Positions 43,863 to 52,656 of a stretch of DNA of 64,000 nucleotides are shown here, piece after piece (position 1 is the stretch's first letter; each line of letters opens with the position of its first letter). Source of the stretch: Acinetobacter calcoaceticus DSM 30006 = CIP 81.8 (GTDB lineage Bacteria; Pseudomonadota; Gammaproteobacteria; Pseudomonadales; Moraxellaceae); contig NZ_KB849780.1 of NCBI RefSeq assembly GCF_000368965.1, positions 2,428,340 through 2,492,339 of the forward strand. The letters are read 5' to 3'. The notes beneath the pieces were generated by a model. The model did not search any database. It was not told the DNA's origin and saw only the letters and a program-made list of their open reading frames with translations. The position numbers were made by a program, and so were the translations under genes.

Positions 43863-44372
43863 TTAAATGTGATGATTTTCTTCGATTAGCATATATACCA
43901 AATCAAGCTCAGGACAATCATATCCCATTGAGGTTAGAGCTGCTGTGACTTGCCCTCTGTGATGAGTTCCATGATTAAAAACATGTAATAGTGTTTCGGC
44001 ATATGGCAGGCTCATCTCTTTACCAGTAGATGTTTTGTACTGTAGATCGTATTTAAATTTTTCAATATCAACACATTTTAAAAAATTTATCCAATTACAA
44101 GCCTTATCCTCTAACTGAAAGATCAACTTGTCTTTATCATTCTCTATGATGGTATTTAGCTTTAATATCGGTGAAGGTTTAGCTAAAAAACGAGGAAACC
44201 AAAGATAGTGTTCGCCAACAAGTAAATGATTTAAAGTTCCAGCGATACTTTTGAAATAAAGTCCACAATCAGCATTGAAGTCATCATTAGAAACATTCCT
44301 CAAAACCTGATTTAATTTTTGAGTAGACCAAACGTTGTATCGAGCTAATAATTCAAACGTTTTTAAATCCAT
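43863..44372 (-). CDS. DinB family protein
   Basis: A 169-residue four-helix-bundle protein of the DinB/YfiT-like metal-dependent superfamily. The expected His ligands lie in LNHLLVGEHYLW (near residue 50) and HVFNHGTHHRGQ (near residue 133). Some members use bacillithiol or mycothiol, but neither is made by Acinetobacter, so the role is open. It appears to be monocistronic, with its own terminator. The codon usage is more AT-biased than neighbours, which may hint at acquisition. Confidence 0.82.
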   Translation of the reverse strand: MDLKTFELLARYNVWSTQKLNQVLRNVSNDDFNADCGLYFKSIAGTLNHLLVGEHYLWFPRFLAKPSPILKLNTIIENDKDKLIFQLEDKACNWINFLKCVDIEKFKYDLQYKTSTGKEMSLPYAETLLHVFNHGTHHRGQVTAALTSMGYDCPELDLVYMLIEENHHI

Positions 44373-44492
44373 TTATAAAGAACCGGTTATTAATTTGTCT
44401 AAAATTAACATAACACGGCTTATGAGAAATGAAGTTAACGTCTTTAGCAAAAAAATCAAATATTTAAAACTTTCACTTCATTATAAAACAGC

Positions 44493-44522
44493 AAAAAGCC
44501 GACTTTTCCAAGTCGGCTTTTT
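44493..44522. terminator. Terminator downstream of guaA
   Basis: A perfect 13-bp stem (44493-44505 with 44510-44522), loop TTCC, with T residues following on both strands. The likely use is guaA, about 180 bp upstream in transcription. Confidence 0.82.
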
Positions 44523-44536
44523 ATTAATCCATTCTA

Positions 44537-44560
44537 GAAATACCACACTGCCGTAGGCAT
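44537..44560. repeat. 24-bp imperfect direct repeat, copy 1
   Basis: Matches copy 2 (44630-44653) at 21 of 24 positions. Contains the small dyad TGCCGTAGGCA. Confidence 0.65.
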
Positions 44561-44629
44561 CTTGCACTTCACTTAAAACAATGTTTTAAGTTCGTTCATG
44601 TCGCAATTCAGGCAAGAAGGCTGCTTCTT

Positions 44630-44653
44630 GAAATCCCATACTGCCGCAGGCAT
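44630..44653. repeat. 24-bp imperfect direct repeat, copy 2
   Basis: Second copy, with the dyad TGCCGCAGGCA. Lies 93 bp from copy 1, in the guaA 3' untranslated region. Confidence 0.65.
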
Positions 44654-44663
44654 AGCCTTTGGC

Positions 44664-44708
44664 GTAAATTTGGCTAAAAGCTACCGCTTTTAGAAAGCCC
44701 AAATTTAC
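44664..44708. repeat. 45-bp inverted repeat covering the guaA stop codon
   Basis: GTAAATTTGG and CTAAAAGC on the left pair with GCTTTTAG and CCAAATTTAC on the right around a TACC loop. The outer arm includes the last codons and stop of guaA. No T run follows, so it is not a simple terminator. Confidence 0.6.
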
Positions 44709-46273
44709 TCCCATTCAATTGTTGCTGGCGGCTTAGATGACACGTCGTATACAACACGTGATACATCTTTAATTTCATTCATAATACGCGTTGAGATTTT
44801 ATCAACCAATTCGTATGGTAAATGTGCAAAACGAGCTGTCATAAAGTCAACTGTTTCAACTGCACGAAGTGCAATAACCCATGCATAACGACGACCATCA
44901 CCTACTACACCAACGGATTTAACAGGTTGGAACACAGCAAATGCTTGAGCTGTTTTGTCATACCAACCGCTGTCGCGAAGCTCTTGCATAAAGATGTCAT
45001 CAGCAAGACGAAGAATATCTGCATATTCTTTTTTCACTTCACCTAAAATACGAACACCTAAACCTGGTCCTGGGAATGGGTGACGGTAAATCATGCTGTG
45101 TGGCAAGCCAAGTGTTGTACCTAATTTACGTACTTCATCTTTAAACAAGTCACGTAAAGGTTCAACCAATTCAAATTCTAAATCTTCTGGTAAGCCACCC
45201 ACATTATGGTGAGATTTAATAACGTGTGCTTTACCTTGTTTGCTTGCAGCAGATTCGATCACGTCTGGGTAAATCGTACCTTGTGCCAAGAATTTCACGC
45301 CATCAAGTTTACGTGCTTCTTCAGCAAAAACTTCAATAAACTCACGACCAATGATTTTACGTTTTTTCTCTGGATCAACTTCACCAGCTAATGCAGTTAA
45401 GAAACGCTCTTCAGCATCTGCACGAATTACACGGATACCCATGTTTTCAGCAAACATTTGCATTACTTGGTCGCCTTCGTTTAAACGAAGTAAACCGTTA
45501 TCAACAAATACACATGTCAACTGGTCACCAATCGCTTTGTGTAAAAGCGCAGCAACTACAGATGAGTCAACACCACCAGAAAGACCTAAAAGAACTTTTT
45601 CATCACCAATTTGCTTACGTAACTGTTCTACACGTAAGTCAATGATGTGTTCAGGTGTCCAAAGGCCACCACATCCACAAATTTTATGAACAAAATTTGC
45701 AAGTAATTCTTCACCTTTTGCCGTGTGCGTTACTTCTGGGTGGAATTGCACACCATAGAAACGGCGTGTTTCGTCACTTACAGCAGCAACTGGACAACTT
45801 GGCGTGCTTGCAGTAATGCTAAAACCTTCTGGAATCTGGCTCACTTTGTCGCCATGGCTCATCCAGACATGAAGTTGGTCTTCACGGTCTTGTAGGTTGC
45901 CAATCAATTGGTCGCGTTTAACGATATCAACTTCGGCATAACCAAACTCATGTACAGTACCCGGCTCAACTTTACCGCCTAACTGTTCAGACATGGTTTG
46001 CAAACCATAGCAAATACCCAATACTGGAACACCCAACTCAAACACCACTTGCGGTGCACGTGGGCTGCCTTCTTCATGCACACTCTCAGGTCCACCTGAC
46101 AAAATAATGCCATTTGGCTTAAAAGCGCGAATGTCTTCTTCAGACATATCAAAAGCATACATTTCAGAGTAAACACCAGCTTCACGTACACGACGTGCAA
46201 TGAGCTGGCTATATTGAGAGCCGAAATCCAGAATCAGGATACGATCTTCAGTAATTTGAGTATTGGTAGTCAT
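44705..46273 (-). CDS. guaA: GMP synthase (glutamine-hydrolysing)
   Basis: A 522-residue enzyme that aminates XMP to GMP. The N-terminal class I glutamine amidotransferase has its nucleophile Cys88 in [14 protein letters not shown] and its catalytic His in [11 protein letters not shown]. The PP-loop ATPase follows with [12 protein letters not shown] near residue 230. The C-terminal dimerisation domain ends in the conserved KPPATIEWE. No riboswitch is apparent in the 5' region. Its stop codon lies inside an inverted repeat (44664-44708). Confidence 0.97.
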   Translation of the reverse strand: MTTNTQITEDRILILDFGSQYSQLIARRVREAGVYSEMYAFDMSEEDIRAFKPNGIILSGGPESVHEEGSPRAPQVVFELGVPVLGICYGLQTMSEQLGGKVEPGTVHEFGYAEVDIVKRDQLIGNLQDREDQLHVWMSHGDKVSQIPEGFSITASTPSCPVAAVSDETRRFYGVQFHPEVTHTAKGEELLANFVHKICGCGGLWTPEHIIDLRVEQLRKQIGDEKVLLGLSGGVDSSVVAALLHKAIGDQLTCVFVDNGLLRLNEGDQVMQMFAENMGIRVIRADAEERFLTALAGEVDPEKKRKIIGREFIEVFAEEARKLDGVKFLAQGTIYPDVIESAASKQGKAHVIKSHHNVGGLPEDLEFELVEPLRDLFKDEVRKLGTTLGLPHSMIYRHPFPGPGLGVRILGEVKKEYADILRLADDIFMQELRDSGWYDKTAQAFAVFQPVKSVGVVGDGRRYAWVIALRAVETVDFMTARFAHLPYELVDKISTRIMNEIKDVSRVVYDVSSKPPATIEWE

Positions 46274-46645
46274 GACAAACCACTAAATGGCAAAAGAATT
46301 AAGCGCGCCATTTTAACATTTTTCACGCTTCGGCGCACCGCAAATCATCATATATCTTATTTTTTTCATTTCTGAATCATTTCTATAGCTAGATTCTGTG
46401 ATAGAAATCAATATTTACTTATATTTATCAATAATCTGAGTTAATCTTAAAAACTTCACAGGTATTGATAAATTCATCACATTCTATGCAGCATCACCAT
46501 GAATTTGATGTTAAGATGACCCATAAAACAGGCATTACCATGGAAAGGTAAATACCATAAGCGATATTTGTCTGTGCTTAAACAATTATCCATTTTTATG
46601 GCTTGTTGCCCCCTATCAAAATCAATAGAAATCCAAGGAACAACA
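46274..46645. other. Intergenic region: guaA to DUF445 gene
   Basis: About 370 bp between divergent genes; promoters for both must lie here, but I could not place them reliably. A frame starting at 46568 extends the DUF445 gene upstream without a ribosome site. Confidence 0.6.
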
Positions 46646-47875
46646 ATGCTTCAAACTATGATTGCAGATTTCCAGCAACATTTTTGGTTGTATATCTCTA
46701 TTCCTTTTATGAGTGGTTTAATTGGCTACATCACCAAGGTGATTGCCATTCAGATGATGTTTTCACCACTTGAATTTAAAGGCATTAAACCATTTCTAGG
46801 TTGGCAAGGCATCGTGCCACGCAAAGCCGAGAAAATGGCAACAATCGCTGTTGAACTGATGACAGCCAAGCTCATTAAACCTGAAGAAATTTTTGCCCGC
46901 CTAGATCCTAAACGCATTGCTAAAGAAATAGAAAAACCATTGCTGGCCGCAGCTGAAGATATTACCCGTGATGTTGCGCAAGAATATCAGCCTGGGTTAT
47001 GGGAAGGCATGCCCGAGTTTGCTCGTCAAAGACTGATTCGCCGTGTGCAATCAAAAGCACCCGAGATTGTTGAACATATCATGGGTGAAGTACAACGTGA
47101 TGTGAACCGATATTTTGATATTAAACATCTGGTTATTAGCAACTTGCTTAAAGATAAACGCCTACTCAACAACATTTTTAAACGAGTTGGCAAACAAGAA
47201 TTTAAATTTTTCAGTAATGTCGGATTTTTCTTCGGTTTTGGTATTGGTGTGATCCAAATGTTTTGCTGGATCGTCACGCAAGGAAAATACCCATGGATGC
47301 TTCCAATGTTTGGCGGCTTTGTGGGTTTTTTCAGTGACTGGATTGCACTGCAAATGATGTTTAGACCTCTTTATCCTAAAAAAATATTTGGTTATACATG
47401 GCAAGGGTTATTTATCAAACGTCAAAATGAAGTTGCAGCCGATTATGCTGCGCTCATTTCTAAACAGCTTCTGACTTCACGTCATATGATGGAAGAATTA
47501 TTTTCTGGTACACATTCTGATCGTGTTATTGATCTGGTTAACCGTCATGTAAAACAAGAAATTGATATGCAAGCTGGTGTTATTCGCCCATTGGTTGTAT
47601 ATGCAATTGGCGGAGAAAAATATCAGAATATGAAATCGCAAGTTGCTGAACGCATTATGCAACGGCTTCCAGAGACTATGAAATACGTAGAGTCTTATGC
47701 AGAAGATGCCATGAATATTCGTAGTACTTTAATTGAACGCATGCAGAAATTAACGCCTTCTGAATTTGAAGGCATGTTACGCCCTGCATTTAAAGAAGAT
47801 GAGTGGTCCTTGATTGCCGTAGGTGCTGTACTTGGTTTTGTTGTTGGGGAATTACAAATTCAGTTCATGCTCTAA
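46646..47875 (+). CDS. DUF445 family membrane protein
   Basis: A 409-residue protein of the DUF445 family. The N-terminal helix leads into GLIGYITKVIAIQMMFSPLEFKG, and a second similar unit appears mid-protein (GFVGFFSDWIALQMMFRPLYPKK), so the family repeat is present twice. A central helical region (about 70-190) and a C-terminal helix (GAVLGFVVGELQIQFML) complete it. The start at 46646 has AAGGAA upstream and is better than the open frame from 46568. Function is unknown; it is probably an inner-membrane protein. Confidence 0.85.
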   Translation: MLQTMIADFQQHFWLYISIPFMSGLIGYITKVIAIQMMFSPLEFKGIKPFLGWQGIVPRKAEKMATIAVELMTAKLIKPEEIFARLDPKRIAKEIEKPLLAAAEDITRDVAQEYQPGLWEGMPEFARQRLIRRVQSKAPEIVEHIMGEVQRDVNRYFDIKHLVISNLLKDKRLLNNIFKRVGKQEFKFFSNVGFFFGFGIGVIQMFCWIVTQGKYPWMLPMFGGFVGFFSDWIALQMMFRPLYPKKIFGYTWQGLFIKRQNEVAADYAALISKQLLTSRHMMEELFSGTHSDRVIDLVNRHVKQEIDMQAGVIRPLVVYAIGGEKYQNMKSQVAERIMQRLPETMKYVESYAEDAMNIRSTLIERMQKLTPSEFEGMLRPAFKEDEWSLIAVGAVLGFVVGELQIQFML

Positions 47876-47895
47876 TTTTCAAATCATAGAAATAA

Positions 47896-47926
47896 AAAAA
47901 CCGGATGAGTTGATCATCCGGTTTTT
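47896..47926. terminator. Shared terminator, DUF445 gene and DoxX gene
   Basis: A 13-bp stem (47896-47908 with 47914-47926), CCGGATGA core, loop GTTGA, flanked by A and T runs; serves two convergent genes. Confidence 0.88.
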
Positions 47927-47941
47927 ATTTTGTCTTAAATA

Positions 47942-48379
47942 TTATTTTTCAATTGCATGATCCAGACTAATACGACCAGCACCATGAAGCATCAAGAAGA
48001 ATAAACCGCCCGCCATTGCAAGGTTTTTCATAAAGTGAATACCGTTGTTATATTGCGCCGCTGCATCAGCACCACCTTGGTGGAATAAAAAAGCAGTAAG
48101 AATACTAAAGATCCCAAGCCCAAAAGCCGCAAAGCGTGCTTGGAAACCAAATAACAAGGCTAAACCACCACCGAACTCAACCAAGATAACTAAAGGAAGA
48201 ATTCCAGCTGGAACCCCCATTGCTTCCATATATCCAGCAGTTGCTGCATAACCGGTAATTTTTCCCCAACCCGCAACAAGGAAGATATAGGCGATAAGAA
48301 AACGCGCAACAAGGCTAATGAAACTGTCTGCGCCTGATTGCGTTACGATATTTTTGACCACTACATTTGGATTAAACAT
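47942..48379 (-). CDS. DoxX family membrane protein
   Basis: A 145-residue DoxX/DoxD-like protein with four helices. Conserved features include LIAYIFLVAGWGKITGYAATAGYM and the LILVEFGGGLALLFGF-like segment (here LVILVEFGGGLALLFGFQARF). The family is linked to redox or thiol stress in the inner membrane; the exact function is unknown. The Met at 48379 is preceded by AAGGTGG at good spacing; the frame from 48421 adds an unlikely lead. Confidence 0.87.
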   Translation of the reverse strand: MFNPNVVVKNIVTQSGADSFISLVARFLIAYIFLVAGWGKITGYAATAGYMEAMGVPAGILPLVILVEFGGGLALLFGFQARFAAFGLGIFSILTAFLFHQGGADAAAQYNNGIHFMKNLAMAGGLFFLMLHGAGRISLDHAIEK

Positions 48380-48573
48380 ATTGCCACCTTTATTTAAATG
48401 CTTATTTATTGATGAGCTCATTCTAGGTTTGGGACATTGATAATTAAATACTCAAAATCCATATATATCGTTGCATAAACGAGATGATCAATTTGTATTT
48501 TTTTGATGTTTTATACTGACTTTCTATAGGCTCACTGCTAGGATTTGAGCACGGTTTACCACTTGCTCTTATC

Positions 48574-49215
48574 ATGGAACTTCTTGATTTTATTCTACAC
48601 GTTGATCAGCATCTCGCCGAATTTATTATAAATTACGGGACGTGGATTTATGGCATTTTATTTTTAATTATTTTTGTTGAAACCGGTTTAGTGGTTATGC
48701 CCTTCTTACCGGGAGATAGTTTGCTATTCGCGGCAGGTGCTTTAGCTGCATCTACAGGTGCGATGGATCCATGGGTATTAGGCACTCTACTCTTCATTGC
48801 CGCTGTTTTAGGTGACACGGTAAACTACCATATTGGACGTTTTATCGGTCCACGTGTGTTTGAAATGAACTCTCGATTCATTAATAAACAGCACTTAGTT
48901 AAAACTCAAGAATTCTTTGCTCGCCATGGCGGCAAAACCATTATCTTTGCTCGTTTCATACCATTTGCCCGTACCTTTGCACCTTTTGTTGCGGGGGCTG
49001 GTAGCATGAACTATAAGTTTTTCCTAACTTATAACATTATTGGCGCATTCTGTTGGGTCGCTTCTTTTGTAACTTTAGGCTACTTATTTGGAAATATGCC
49101 AATCGTTAAAGATAATTTTACCCATCTTATTTTTGGCATCATTATTATTAGCGTTTTACCAGGCATCATCGCATTTATACGTGAAAAACTAAAAAATCGA
49201 AAAACCAACGTTTGA
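48574..49215 (+). CDS. DedA family membrane protein
   Basis: A 213-residue DedA/SNARE-associated (VTT) protein. The family motif includes ETGLVVMPFLPGDSLLFAAGALAA, and the second block has FARFIPFARTFAPFVAGAGSMNY with the conserved Arg residues. DedA proteins are inner-membrane transporters, some shown to flip undecaprenyl phosphate or phospholipids. Several helices are predicted. In Acinetobacter, DedA proteins affect envelope integrity and colistin response, but which paralogue this is cannot be decided here. Confidence 0.92.
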   Translation: MELLDFILHVDQHLAEFIINYGTWIYGILFLIIFVETGLVVMPFLPGDSLLFAAGALAASTGAMDPWVLGTLLFIAAVLGDTVNYHIGRFIGPRVFEMNSRFINKQHLVKTQEFFARHGGKTIIFARFIPFARTFAPFVAGAGSMNYKFFLTYNIIGAFCWVASFVTLGYLFGNMPIVKDNFTHLIFGIIIISVLPGIIAFIREKLKNRKTNV

Positions 49216-49222
49216 GATTAAT

Positions 49223-49813
49223 TTAGAAAAACCGGAATACCACTGGAAGCATACATAAAATAAGTAACATGGCCGATCCTTTATATAAATGATCGGCTTT
49301 TATTTTTTTGATTGGACCCGTTAACAATGCCCGTCCAAAAATCATCCAGAAACTTGCAGCCGGAATTAAGATCAATGAAAAAACACCAAACACTATGAGA
49401 AAATTTTCAGGCGAATTCCATGCTTCAGCAGGAAAGATCCCCGCTGCAAACAACAAAGCTTTAGGGTTTTTTAAGGTAGATAAGAATAATTGGCGGGGGC
49501 GAATATTACGGTGACTTTGACTGAACTGTTGTAAATGGGTGTTCTTCCATAAGTGAAAAGCAAGCCAGAATACATAGAACACACTCGTAATATGCAAAAT
49601 GAGTAGCAGTGCTGGCCAAATTGGAGCAGCTAAATGAATAAATACAGCCCAAAAACTAATCCCGTAGGCATAACCTAACCATTCCATTGGAATAAGCCAG
49701 AATGCTTTAGATAAACCCTGAGAATGAGCAGCGGTTGCAAGTAAAGCATTTGTCGGCCCCGGAATGAGCAAAACAGCCAACATTGCCAATACAAAAAACC
49801 AACTCTCAATCAT
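49223..49813 (-). CDS. LysE family transporter
   Basis: A 196-residue LysE/RhtB-type exporter with about six helices. The N-terminal LIPGPTNALLATAAHSQGLSKA segment matches the family start, and STLKNPKALLFAAGIFP fits the second conserved block. It converges with the dedA gene, with only 7 bp between the stops. The substrate is unknown. It is more divergent than the family member at 33469. Confidence 0.85.
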   Translation of the reverse strand: MIESWFFVLAMLAVLLIPGPTNALLATAAHSQGLSKAFWLIPMEWLGYAYGISFWAVFIHLAAPIWPALLLILHITSVFYVFWLAFHLWKNTHLQQFSQSHRNIRPRQLFLSTLKNPKALLFAAGIFPAEAWNSPENFLIVFGVFSLILIPAASFWMIFGRALLTGPIKKIKADHLYKGSAMLLILCMLPVVFRFF

Positions 49814-49981
49814 AAAGTTTCCACAACATCCAAGATGGGGCCACCTTAAACGATATAGGCAAAATATAGCAAGTTTATGAGGTCTTTTGATTATATAAAA
49901 TACAGCAGTTATTAAGCTCGAAAATTTAAAATATATTGATTTATATTAATTTTATTATGAAACATTTTGCTAAACTTTATT

Positions 49982-50015
49982 CATCACAATATGCTTTAAC
50001 TAGCATATTGTGATG
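49982..50015. repeat. Perfect 14-bp inverted repeat (hairpin)
   Basis: CATCACAATATGCT (49982-49995) pairs with AGCATATTGTGATG (50002-50015) around a 6-base loop. It lies 12 bp after the lipoprotein stop codon. No T run follows on either strand. Confidence 0.75.
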
Positions 50016-50027
50016 CGAAATTGACTA

Positions 50028-50417
50028 TTAATTCGTCTTTTTTCGAACAATAATCGGACAGTTTTTGAATTGAGCAGCCTGAACTATTGCTTCTTGCTGA
50101 CCTAACACACGTGAAAGCTCAGTGTTTTTCGTTGAAGAAGATTGTCCCATATTTACAGAGATGGATGGACCGAATCCCCAACCGCCTCGTCCCCAGCCAC
50201 CACCGAGTCCAAGTCCAACACCCATACCGGTACTTTTCGGAGTTTGTACTCCATTATCGATATATTGTTGAATACGGTTATATTCACTTTGTAGCTGTTG
50301 GCAGCCCAAAGATTGATATTGTGTCGGAGACACGTAAGTCGGTTTTACCGTCGTCGCACAAGCGCCTAGTAATAAAGTGGCTGCCACCAAAGGCGCAATA
50401 TATAAGCCTTTCATCAT
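50028..50417 (-). CDS. Hypothetical glycine-rich lipoprotein
   Basis: A 129-residue protein with an N-terminal signal and lipobox LLLGAC (about residues 15-20). A short helical region follows (LQSEYNRIQQYIDNGVQ), then a Gly/Trp-rich stretch at about 68-86 (GMGVGLGLGGGWGRGGWGFG). Three Cys occur: the lipidated one, one in SLGCQQ and one in KNCPII. I use the Met at 50417, which gives a normal signal; an upstream frame to 50462 overlaps parA. The start overlaps the parA 3' end by a few bases relative to its longer frame, so the two are probably co-transcribed. No known family. Confidence 0.7.
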   Translation of the reverse strand: MMKGLYIAPLVAATLLLGACATTVKPTYVSPTQYQSLGCQQLQSEYNRIQQYIDNGVQTPKSTGMGVGLGLGGGWGRGGWGFGPSISVNMGQSSSTKNTELSRVLGQQEAIVQAAQFKNCPIIVRKKTN

Positions 50418-50424
50418 TTTTCTC

Positions 50425-51267
50425 TTATCGTTTTGGTTCAATCTCACCAAACAATGTCTCATAAGCTTGAGTCAATTTATGTTCTGGTGCCAAATGAGCC
50501 AAAGGTAAATTTTTCTGATGCGATTCTTTCATTAAAACCGAAGGCGGTAACATGCTATTAAGTACAGGCAACCCTTCATCTTTCAACTGCTGAACCACTT
50601 CCCGAGGTAATTTTGCTTGAGCTTGAAATTGGTTGACGACAATTCCTTCAATTTCCAAGCGATCATTATGATCATCTTGCGTTTCGAGAACATTTTCAAT
50701 CAATGTTTGTAACGCGCGCTTTGAAAAGACATCACAATCGAAGGGAATTAAGACTTTATCTGCTGCTATCAGTGCTGACAAAGTAAAAAAGTTAAATGCA
50801 GGTGGTGTATCTATATAGATACGATCATATCGTCCAATTAAGTTTTGAATTGAATCACGTAATTTATAAATTTTATGTTTACTTTCAAGTGCATGTTCAA
50901 GGGCACCAAGTGTTGAGCTGGCAGGAAGCACGTCTAATTTTGCAAAGGGAGTTGAGTGTACAAAGCTATCAATATCTTTATTTCGCGGGGCTTTTAAAAT
51001 CGAACCTAACGCATTACCGATTAAACCCTTTTGTTGATTGTTTCCCAACACATCATCAAAGAAATTTTCGATATTTGGTTCTATAATTGATTTTTCAGCA
51101 GAATAAGTTGCGTCATCCCCTAAAAGGTACTGACTAGAGTTGGCTTGAGGATCAAGATCAATGACCAATGTCCTTAAGCCATGTTTGGCACTAATTGCGG
51201 CCAAATTTACAGTAATACTTGATTTCCCTACACCGCCTTTTTGGTTAAACACCACACGAGTTAACAT
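50425..51267 (-). CDS. ParA family ATPase
   Basis: A 280-residue P-loop ATPase. The deviant Walker A FNQKGGVGKSSITVNLAA is at about 7-24, with the signature Lys of the ParA/MinD class. Walker A' VIDLDPQANSSQ follows, and Walker B is IYIDTPPAFNF. It has no N-terminal HTH, as in Soj/ParA of chromosomal type. No ParB gene and no obvious parS site are found nearby, so it is an orphan, and may position something other than DNA. It is followed directly by the glycine-rich lipoprotein gene. Confidence 0.88.
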   Translation of the reverse strand: MLTRVVFNQKGGVGKSSITVNLAAISAKHGLRTLVIDLDPQANSSQYLLGDDATYSAEKSIIEPNIENFFDDVLGNNQQKGLIGNALGSILKAPRNKDIDSFVHSTPFAKLDVLPASSTLGALEHALESKHKIYKLRDSIQNLIGRYDRIYIDTPPAFNFFTLSALIAADKVLIPFDCDVFSKRALQTLIENVLETQDDHNDRLEIEGIVVNQFQAQAKLPREVVQQLKDEGLPVLNSMLPPSVLMKESHQKNLPLAHLAPEHKLTQAYETLFGEIEPKR

Positions 51268-51344
51268 GTTTCCCTCTGCATATTTTTTTTACTGTACGCA
51301 GTTTAACCTAGAGCTTAAGCAAAAAGGCAAAGAATGTAGAACAA

Positions 51345-51737
51345 TTAAGCAAAAACAGGCTTCACAATCACTAAAATAATAATAGCAATAAATGCGATAG
51401 CGCTAATCATTAAACCGGCCCTACGTTGCGCTAATAAAAGAGTGTCATCTTTTTTAAAGGCTTTCATAAGGGAAGATAATAAGACTAAAAATAGAATAAT
51501 TTTAGCGTAAAACCACGGTTGTACCTGAAAGTCTTTCATGACCAATAAAATTGCGCCAGTAATAAAAACTACGGTAAATGATAGATGTTGTAAGGCAACT
51601 AATATTTTACGTCCCGTCGGATTTGGTTGTTCGCCTTGCACCCCCACAAACAGAGTCGAAGCGCGTAATACAAAAACCATAAGTGCGGCAGCCACCGCGG
51701 TCATGTGAATAATTTTAGTTAGTAAATGTGCATCCAT
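51345..51737 (-). CDS. SirB2 family membrane protein
   Basis: A 130-residue protein with four helices, matching the SirB2 (invasion gene expression up-regulator) family. Conserved features include LLTKIIHMTAVAAALMVFVLR with its His, HLSFTVVFITGAILL, and QPWFYAKIILFLVLL. It is probably an inner-membrane protein of unknown function. It lies 11 bp after a BolA-family gene, and the two are probably co-transcribed; the pair is widespread in gammaproteobacteria. Confidence 0.85.
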   Translation of the reverse strand: MDAHLLTKIIHMTAVAAALMVFVLRASTLFVGVQGEQPNPTGRKILVALQHLSFTVVFITGAILLVMKDFQVQPWFYAKIILFLVLLSSLMKAFKKDDTLLLAQRRAGLMISAIAFIAIIILVIVKPVFA

Positions 51738-51748
51738 GGAATTAACCC

Positions 51749-52057
51749 TTAGCTTTTAGGTGCATGTGCACATTCTGGGCTAGCAGGTGCCTGACCTTGC
51801 CACTCACTTGGTAAATAAGCATGAATTGCTAAAGCATGAATTTGCCCTGGATTCATTAAGTCTGAAGCTAAGGCATAAACTTTTTGATGACGTTGAACCA
51901 AACGTAATCCATTAAATTCATCGCTCACTACAATCACTTTAAAATGTGATTCTTTACCTGGGAAATAACCACCGTGTCCGGCAGACTCATTGATGACTTC
52001 CAAATGGCTGGGTGCAAGGGTCTGTAACCGTTCAATCAATTGTTGTTCAAGGCTCAT
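51749..52057 (-). CDS. bolA: BolA family protein
   Basis: A 102-residue BolA-fold protein, the second in the window after IbaG. It contains the family core SAGHGGYFPGKESHFKVIVVSDEF and GLRLVQRHQKVYALASDLM, with the His that in BolA can coordinate an iron-sulfur cluster. The start at 52057 has AAAGGA upstream; a longer frame to 52120 is not needed. It probably works with a monothiol glutaredoxin. Encoded upstream of sirB2 in an apparent two-gene unit. Confidence 0.88.
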   Translation of the reverse strand: MSLEQQLIERLQTLAPSHLEVINESAGHGGYFPGKESHFKVIVVSDEFNGLRLVQRHQKVYALASDLMNPGQIHALAIHAYLPSEWQGQAPASPECAHAPKS

Positions 52058-52250
52058 AGCTTTTCCTTTTACGATTATTCGTATATTTGAACCTAGTATA
52101 CCCTGTCTGCACACAAACAAAAGTTGCTCTTGTACGCTTTGGCTTCAAACAAAATGTCTATTTATTCGGCAACTTATCGATAAAAATACTTCTAAATACT
52201 CATTTCTGTTTTTATTTTATGCAATCAGCATAATTATTTGCATAAAGTTG

Positions 52251-52278
52251 TTGACCCATGTTTCGCTTAATGTATTAT
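52251..52278 (+). promoter_or_regulatory. Promoter of the tRNA-Gly genes
   Basis: TTGACC (52251-52256), a 16-bp spacer and TATTAT (52273-52278), just 9 bp before the first tRNA-Gly. The short leader is typical for tRNA. Confidence 0.65.
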
Positions 52279-52287
52279 AAGCGGCAC

Positions 52288-52363
<76 letters not shown>

Positions 52364-52408
52364 AATTGGTTTTTTTTGAGAAAGTTTTCGTAAAAACTGC
52401 TTATATAT

Positions 52409-52484
<76 letters not shown>

Positions 52485-52490
52485 AATTTA

Positions 52491-52525
52491 AAAAGCCCTA
52501 GTCGAAAGACTGGGGCTTTTTTCTT
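52491..52525 (+). terminator. Intrinsic terminator after tRNA-Gly
   Basis: A 13-bp stem (52491-52503 with 52508-52520, one GT wobble), GAAA loop, then T residues. Confidence 0.88.
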
Positions 52526-52656
52526 TTTATTGATTCATAATTTTTACGGTCTGCCTATTCACAGCATACTTTATTGAGAATGGCATGGCTCGGCTCAAGG
52601 CTAAGTATTTCATTACTAGATTCACATTTTTAAATAGTCAGTTATAACGATTCAAT

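Larger units (their letters stand above)
44373..44704. other. Intergenic region: DinB gene to guaA
   Basis: About 330 bp. It contains a terminator (44493-44522), two copies of a 24-bp imperfect direct repeat (44537-44560 and 44630-44653) and an inverted repeat that runs into the guaA stop codon (44664-44708). No gene is visible. Confidence 0.7.

Noticed and set aside
46274..46645. Purine riboswitch upstream of guaA
   Set aside because: No conserved riboswitch core or terminator/antiterminator pair is visible in the leader.
50425..51267. ParA as a sign of an integrated plasmid
   Set aside because: No ParB, replication gene or other plasmid function lies nearby; the flanks are ordinary chromosomal genes.
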